From the NCBI GenBank assembly GCA_024232965.1, contig JACKQF010000004.1, positions 310,001 to 374,000 on the forward strand: a DNA stretch of 64,000 bases. The letters run 5' to 3'. This stretch comes from Verrucomicrobiaceae bacterium. Lineage in GTDB: Bacteria > Verrucomicrobiota > Verrucomicrobiia > Verrucomicrobiales > Verrucomicrobiaceae. Positions 61,142-64,000 of this stretch are shown here, piece after piece. The notes beneath the pieces are model-generated. The model saw only the letters and a list, made by a program, of their open reading frames with translations. It made no database searches and was not told the DNA's origin. Position 1 is the first letter of the stretch; each line of letters opens with the position of its first letter. The position numbers and the translations under genes are program-made.

Positions 61142-63013
61142 TCAAGGTTGGAGAGCAGCTTCCAGGGCAAAACGGACAAACATCGCCATGGTGTCGCCCA
61201 TTTCTTCGGCGTTCCGTGCCTGGGTCAAAACAGTCTGCATCTCCACACGCGCTGGAGCCGCCACCGGCCCAAGCAACTCCAAGGCTCGGGCAGCGTGAAG
61301 CGCAATTTCACGCGAGTCATCATGAAGGGCGGTCACGAGCACAGGGAGTGCTTCACCGGCTTCGTCGTGACTGGCGAGCGCCGTCGCCACTTCGATCCGC
61401 ACCACTGGAGAAGCATCCTGCAATGCCGCTCGCAGCGCTAAGCGGTCGTCATCCTCCAAGCTGACGCGCGCCCGCAAACCCAACGCCGCCCAGTAGCGCA
61501 CGCCGGCATCGGCATCACTCAGCCAGACGCGCTGGCGCGGCGAGGCATCATCGCGCCCGACCGCATCCGCAGTATCGATCAATCGCCGCAACGGATAGCG
61601 CGCCTCATCCTGAGCGATGCCCCGCGGCGTCTCCCCGGCCTTGAGCCGCGACCACATGTCGGGCTCGGTAAGCAGACCCGCATCGCGAGTCTCCAACTGC
61701 CACCGGCGCAATTCACCACGCATCGCCGTCAATCGCTCTTCCTGCGAAGAATCGCTGGCCATGTTGTGCAATTGCGCGGGATCGGTTTTCGTGTCGTAGA
61801 GCTCCTCCAGAGGTCGCCTCGCAGCGGCATACATTGCGGCACCACCCTCAAGCTTTCCCTCGGCAGCAAGCCGCTTTAGATCACGACGAAACGTCGATTG
61901 ATCCGAATACCCCTCTGGCTGCATCCACGACAGATGCGGCATAAAATTGCGAATGTAGAGCCAGCGACCGTCACGGACACTGCGCGAGAGATCAAAAGCC
62001 TCGTCCACACGATCCCGAGCACCATAGACATACTCGCGAGCCCTCCCCGCATCAGCACCAAGAAACGCTGTGCCCTGAAACTGCGGCAACCCCTGCAGTC
62101 CGCACAGACTCAACACCGTGGGAGCAAAGTCCACGAAACTCACCAATCGATCACTCACCGAACCCGCAGCGCCAGGCGCCAGATGTGCCCATTTTTTTGG
62201 GAACCGAATCAGCAGGGGCACCCTCAAGCCCGAATCCTGCAGACAGCGCTTTCCACGCGGCATGCCCATGCCGTGGTCAGCATAGAAAAACACGATGGTA
62301 TCCTCCGCCAAGCCATCCGATTGCAACTGGTCCAGCAACTCTCCCACCTGCGTGTCCATGCGCGTGATGCAGTCATGATAGCGAGCCCAGGCCTTGTGCG
62401 ACTCAGCCGTATCGGGATAAAAAGGCGGCGGCACGATGTGGGCCGCGTCGTGCCGCTCGCCCATCGATAGCTTGGAGCCCACCTCCTTTTCAAACTCCTC
62501 CTCAGACCACGCACTTGTCCGCGATTGATGAGTCGTCATGCAATTGAACACCGCAAAAAACGGCTGGCCCTTTGCACCTCCCCGCCAATGAGCAGTCTTC
62601 GAACTTTCGTCCCACGCACGCCGGATGAAATCCTGCTCATCCCTCAAGTTGTAGTCCGTCTTCACATTGTTCGTGCAGTAGTAGCCCGCCTCCCGCAGCG
62701 GAACCGTAAACGGCACCACATCCGCAGGCACCGGAAAAGCAGACCGCAACCGCTGCGTGCCCAACGAAGTCGCATACATCCCCGTGATCAGGCATGACCG
62801 AGAAGGTGAACACACAGGGGCGGTCGAAAACGCCCGATCATATCGCACCGACTCCTTCGCAAACGCATCCAGCCTCGGCGTCAGGGCCTCCCCATCCCCG
62901 TAGCAGCCCAAGTTCGGACTCATATCCTCCGTGGTTAGCCAAAGGATATTCGGACGGTCTTCCGCAAAGGCCTGCCCCCAAAAGAAAACACACAGCAGTA
63001 ACAAACGAATCAT
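61142..63013 (-). CDS. secreted sulfatase fused to HEAT-like repeats
   Basis: Exported protein of 623 residues, start ATG 63013, signal peptide about 1-17 (GQAFAED). Residues about 20-475 are a sulfatase: TTEDMSPNLGC metal site, formylglycine site PVCSPSRSCLITG at C68-R72 (canonical CxPSR), and DHGMGMPRGKRCL with later contacts. Residues about 480-623 are Ala/Leu-rich helical repeats (DADAGVRYWAALGLRAR, DASPVVRIEVATALASHD, DDSREIALHAARALELLG), i.e. HEAT-like repeats, a fusion common in this phylum. It is divergent from the plus-strand sulfatase at 63160. Confidence 0.92.
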   Translation of the reverse strand: MIRLLLLCVFFWGQAFAEDRPNILWLTTEDMSPNLGCYGDGEALTPRLDAFAKESVRYDRAFSTAPVCSPSRSCLITGMYATSLGTQRLRSAFPVPADVVPFTVPLREAGYYCTNNVKTDYNLRDEQDFIRRAWDESSKTAHWRGGAKGQPFFAVFNCMTTHQSRTSAWSEEEFEKEVGSKLSMGERHDAAHIVPPPFYPDTAESHKAWARYHDCITRMDTQVGELLDQLQSDGLAEDTIVFFYADHGMGMPRGKRCLQDSGLRVPLLIRFPKKWAHLAPGAAGSVSDRLVSFVDFAPTVLSLCGLQGLPQFQGTAFLGADAGRAREYVYGARDRVDEAFDLSRSVRDGRWLYIRNFMPHLSWMQPEGYSDQSTFRRDLKRLAAEGKLEGGAAMYAAARRPLEELYDTKTDPAQLHNMASDSSQEERLTAMRGELRRWQLETRDAGLLTEPDMWSRLKAGETPRGIAQDEARYPLRRLIDTADAVGRDDASPRQRVWLSDADAGVRYWAALGLRARVSLEDDDRLALRAALQDASPVVRIEVATALASHDEAGEALPVLVTALHDDSREIALHAARALELLGPVAAPARVEMQTVLTQARNAEEMGDTMAMFVRFALEAALQP

Positions 63014-63159
63014 TACCCCAAGTAACGCCCCAGCTCCCAACACATTTCACCCGAAGCCCTCGGTCCAGGAATCTCCAGGCTGTCAAAACAATCCCCCCGA
63101 CATGCTCCAAACCATCCAGGGTTGCCATGCCACCACAAATCATGTTTCATAGGCTCACC

Positions 63160-64000
63160 ATGCGCATCCCAACCTTCGCACTTCTCCTTTCGGCATTCGT
63201 CATTACGCATTCGTCATTCGCCGCTCCCGCTCCGAACATCGTCGTCATCATGGCCGACGACCTTGGCTTTGGCGATGTGGGCTGCTATGGGGCCACGGCA
63301 CTGAAGACACCTAACATCGACCAATTGGCGGCAGAAGGGCAGCGCTTCACCAGCGGTTACTGCTCTGCATCCACCTGCACACCGACCCGATTCTCCTTCC
63401 TCACGGGCACTTATGCCTTCCGGCAAAAGGGCACCGGCATCGCGGCACCGACGGCCCCTGCGATCATCATGCCCGGGACAGAAACAGTGGCATCCCTGCT
63501 ACAAAAAAGCGGCTACCAGACAGCGGTCATCGGCAAGTGGCATCTCGGACTGGGCGATCCTGCACCCGATTGGAACGGCGACCTGAAGCCCGGCCCACTG
63601 GAGATCGGGTTCAATCATTGCTTTCTCCTACCCACTACAAACGACCGCGTGCCACAGGTCTTTGTGAAGGATCATCGCGTCCTGAACCTGGATCCGAAAG
63701 ATCCACTCTGGGTGGGCAACAAAGCACCCTCCGAAGACTATCCCACCGGCATCAATCATCGCGACAGCCTCAAGATGGACTGGAGCCACGGTCACAATGG
63801 CACCATTCACAACGGCATCAGCCGCATCGGCTTTTACACCGGCGGCATGGCGGCACGTTTCCGCGATGAGGACCTTGGCGATGCCTGGGTCAAGCAATCC
63901 AACGAATGGATCGAGGCCCACAAAGACGGCCCTTTCTTCCTCTTCTTTGCCTCCCACGACATCCATGTTCCTCGCATGCCACATGAGCGATTCCAGGGTG
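63160..64000 (+). CDS. secreted arylsulfatase, 3' end beyond window
   Basis: Partial gene, 280 codons visible, no stop before the window end. Signal peptide about 1-21 (MRIPTFALLLSAFVITHSSF). Metal-binding MADDLGFGDV, formylglycine site STCTPTRFSFLTG at C73-R77 (CxPxR), and GKWHLGL, the family lysine/histidine motif. By its NIDQLAAEG and FYTGGM... context it resembles arylsulfatase A-like enzymes. It is the only plus-strand sulfatase of the locus and shares a 146-bp divergent gap with the 61142-63013 gene. Confidence 0.9.
   Translation, partial: MRIPTFALLLSAFVITHSSFAAPAPNIVVIMADDLGFGDVGCYGATALKTPNIDQLAAEGQRFTSGYCSASTCTPTRFSFLTGTYAFRQKGTGIAAPTAPAIIMPGTETVASLLQKSGYQTAVIGKWHLGLGDPAPDWNGDLKPGPLEIGFNHCFLLPTTNDRVPQVFVKDHRVLNLDPKDPLWVGNKAPSEDYPTGINHRDSLKMDWSHGHNGTIHNGISRIGFYTGGMAARFRDEDLGDAWVKQSNEWIEAHKDGPFFLFFASHDIHVPRMPHERFQG

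Overview
The window reads as chromosomal DNA of a free-living Verrucomicrobiota, probably near Verrucomicrobiaceae (Prosthecobacter/Verrucomicrobium type). This is an inference from content. The evidence is a 5,700-residue secreted protein of autotransporter-associated beta-strand repeats with immunoglobulin-like domains, a secreted beta-helix protein sharing its C-terminal module, six sulfatases packed together, TonB, a complex I fragment (nuoB-nuoC) and an OFA-family transporter with its 45-residue partner. Most of the window is GC-rich by eye. The giant gene and the leader regions at 31.9-32.1 kb and 44.4-44.8 kb are more AT-rich.

Layout. 0.07-6.0 kb: a secreted beta-helix/Calx-beta protein, a DUF486 membrane protein, an HTH protein and an HD-domain protein. 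6.36-6.47 kb: a tandem array of an 8-bp unit just upstream of a peptide-type ABC transporter operon (binding protein, a permease made of two fused domains, one ATPase; 6.5-11.2 kb). 11.4-14.6 kb: ilvB and ilvN (acetolactate synthase) with a DNA methyltransferase gene between them, closed by a clear terminator. 14.7-31.8 kb, minus strand: the giant secreted protein. 32.3-38.1 kb: an FHA membrane protein, purA, a zinc alcohol dehydrogenase with an odd Cys/His/acidic insertion, a small secreted protein, then on the minus strand an outer-membrane-type protein followed by TonB, and a small coiled-coil protein.

38.2-49.0 kb: a tRNA-Arg(CCT) gene carrying a 10.7-kb integrated element. A perfect 32-bp copy of the tRNA 3' end lies at the far side, next to a tyrosine integrase gene. 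Inside are a serine recombinase, an AlpA/excisionase-like protein, a small protein, a primase-like TOPRIM protein and a RepA-like ATPase, the last four linked by successive 4-nt ATGA overlaps. There are also two paralogous small membrane proteins, a P63C-domain protein behind a 9-bp box cluster with a perfect 17-bp inverted repeat, and a 483-residue protein of unknown role. No capsid, terminase, conjugation or known resistance gene is visible. The element looks like a small replicating integrative element or phage-satellite-like island, and it is the best candidate for something undescribed.

49.0-64.0 kb: a YkgJ-type cysteine-cluster protein, nuoC and nuoB, a phosphotransferase gene broken by an in-frame TAG, an OFA transporter with its small partner, then a sulfatase locus. 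That locus has five complete sulfatases and one esterase on the minus strand, a ParE-type toxin-antitoxin pair embedded among them, and a sixth sulfatase on the plus strand cut by the window end. The sulfatases and the esterase carry export signals and would together strip sulfate and acyl groups from a sulfated polysaccharide; the substrate cannot be read from sequence alone. The formylglycine-generating enzyme they need is not in the window.
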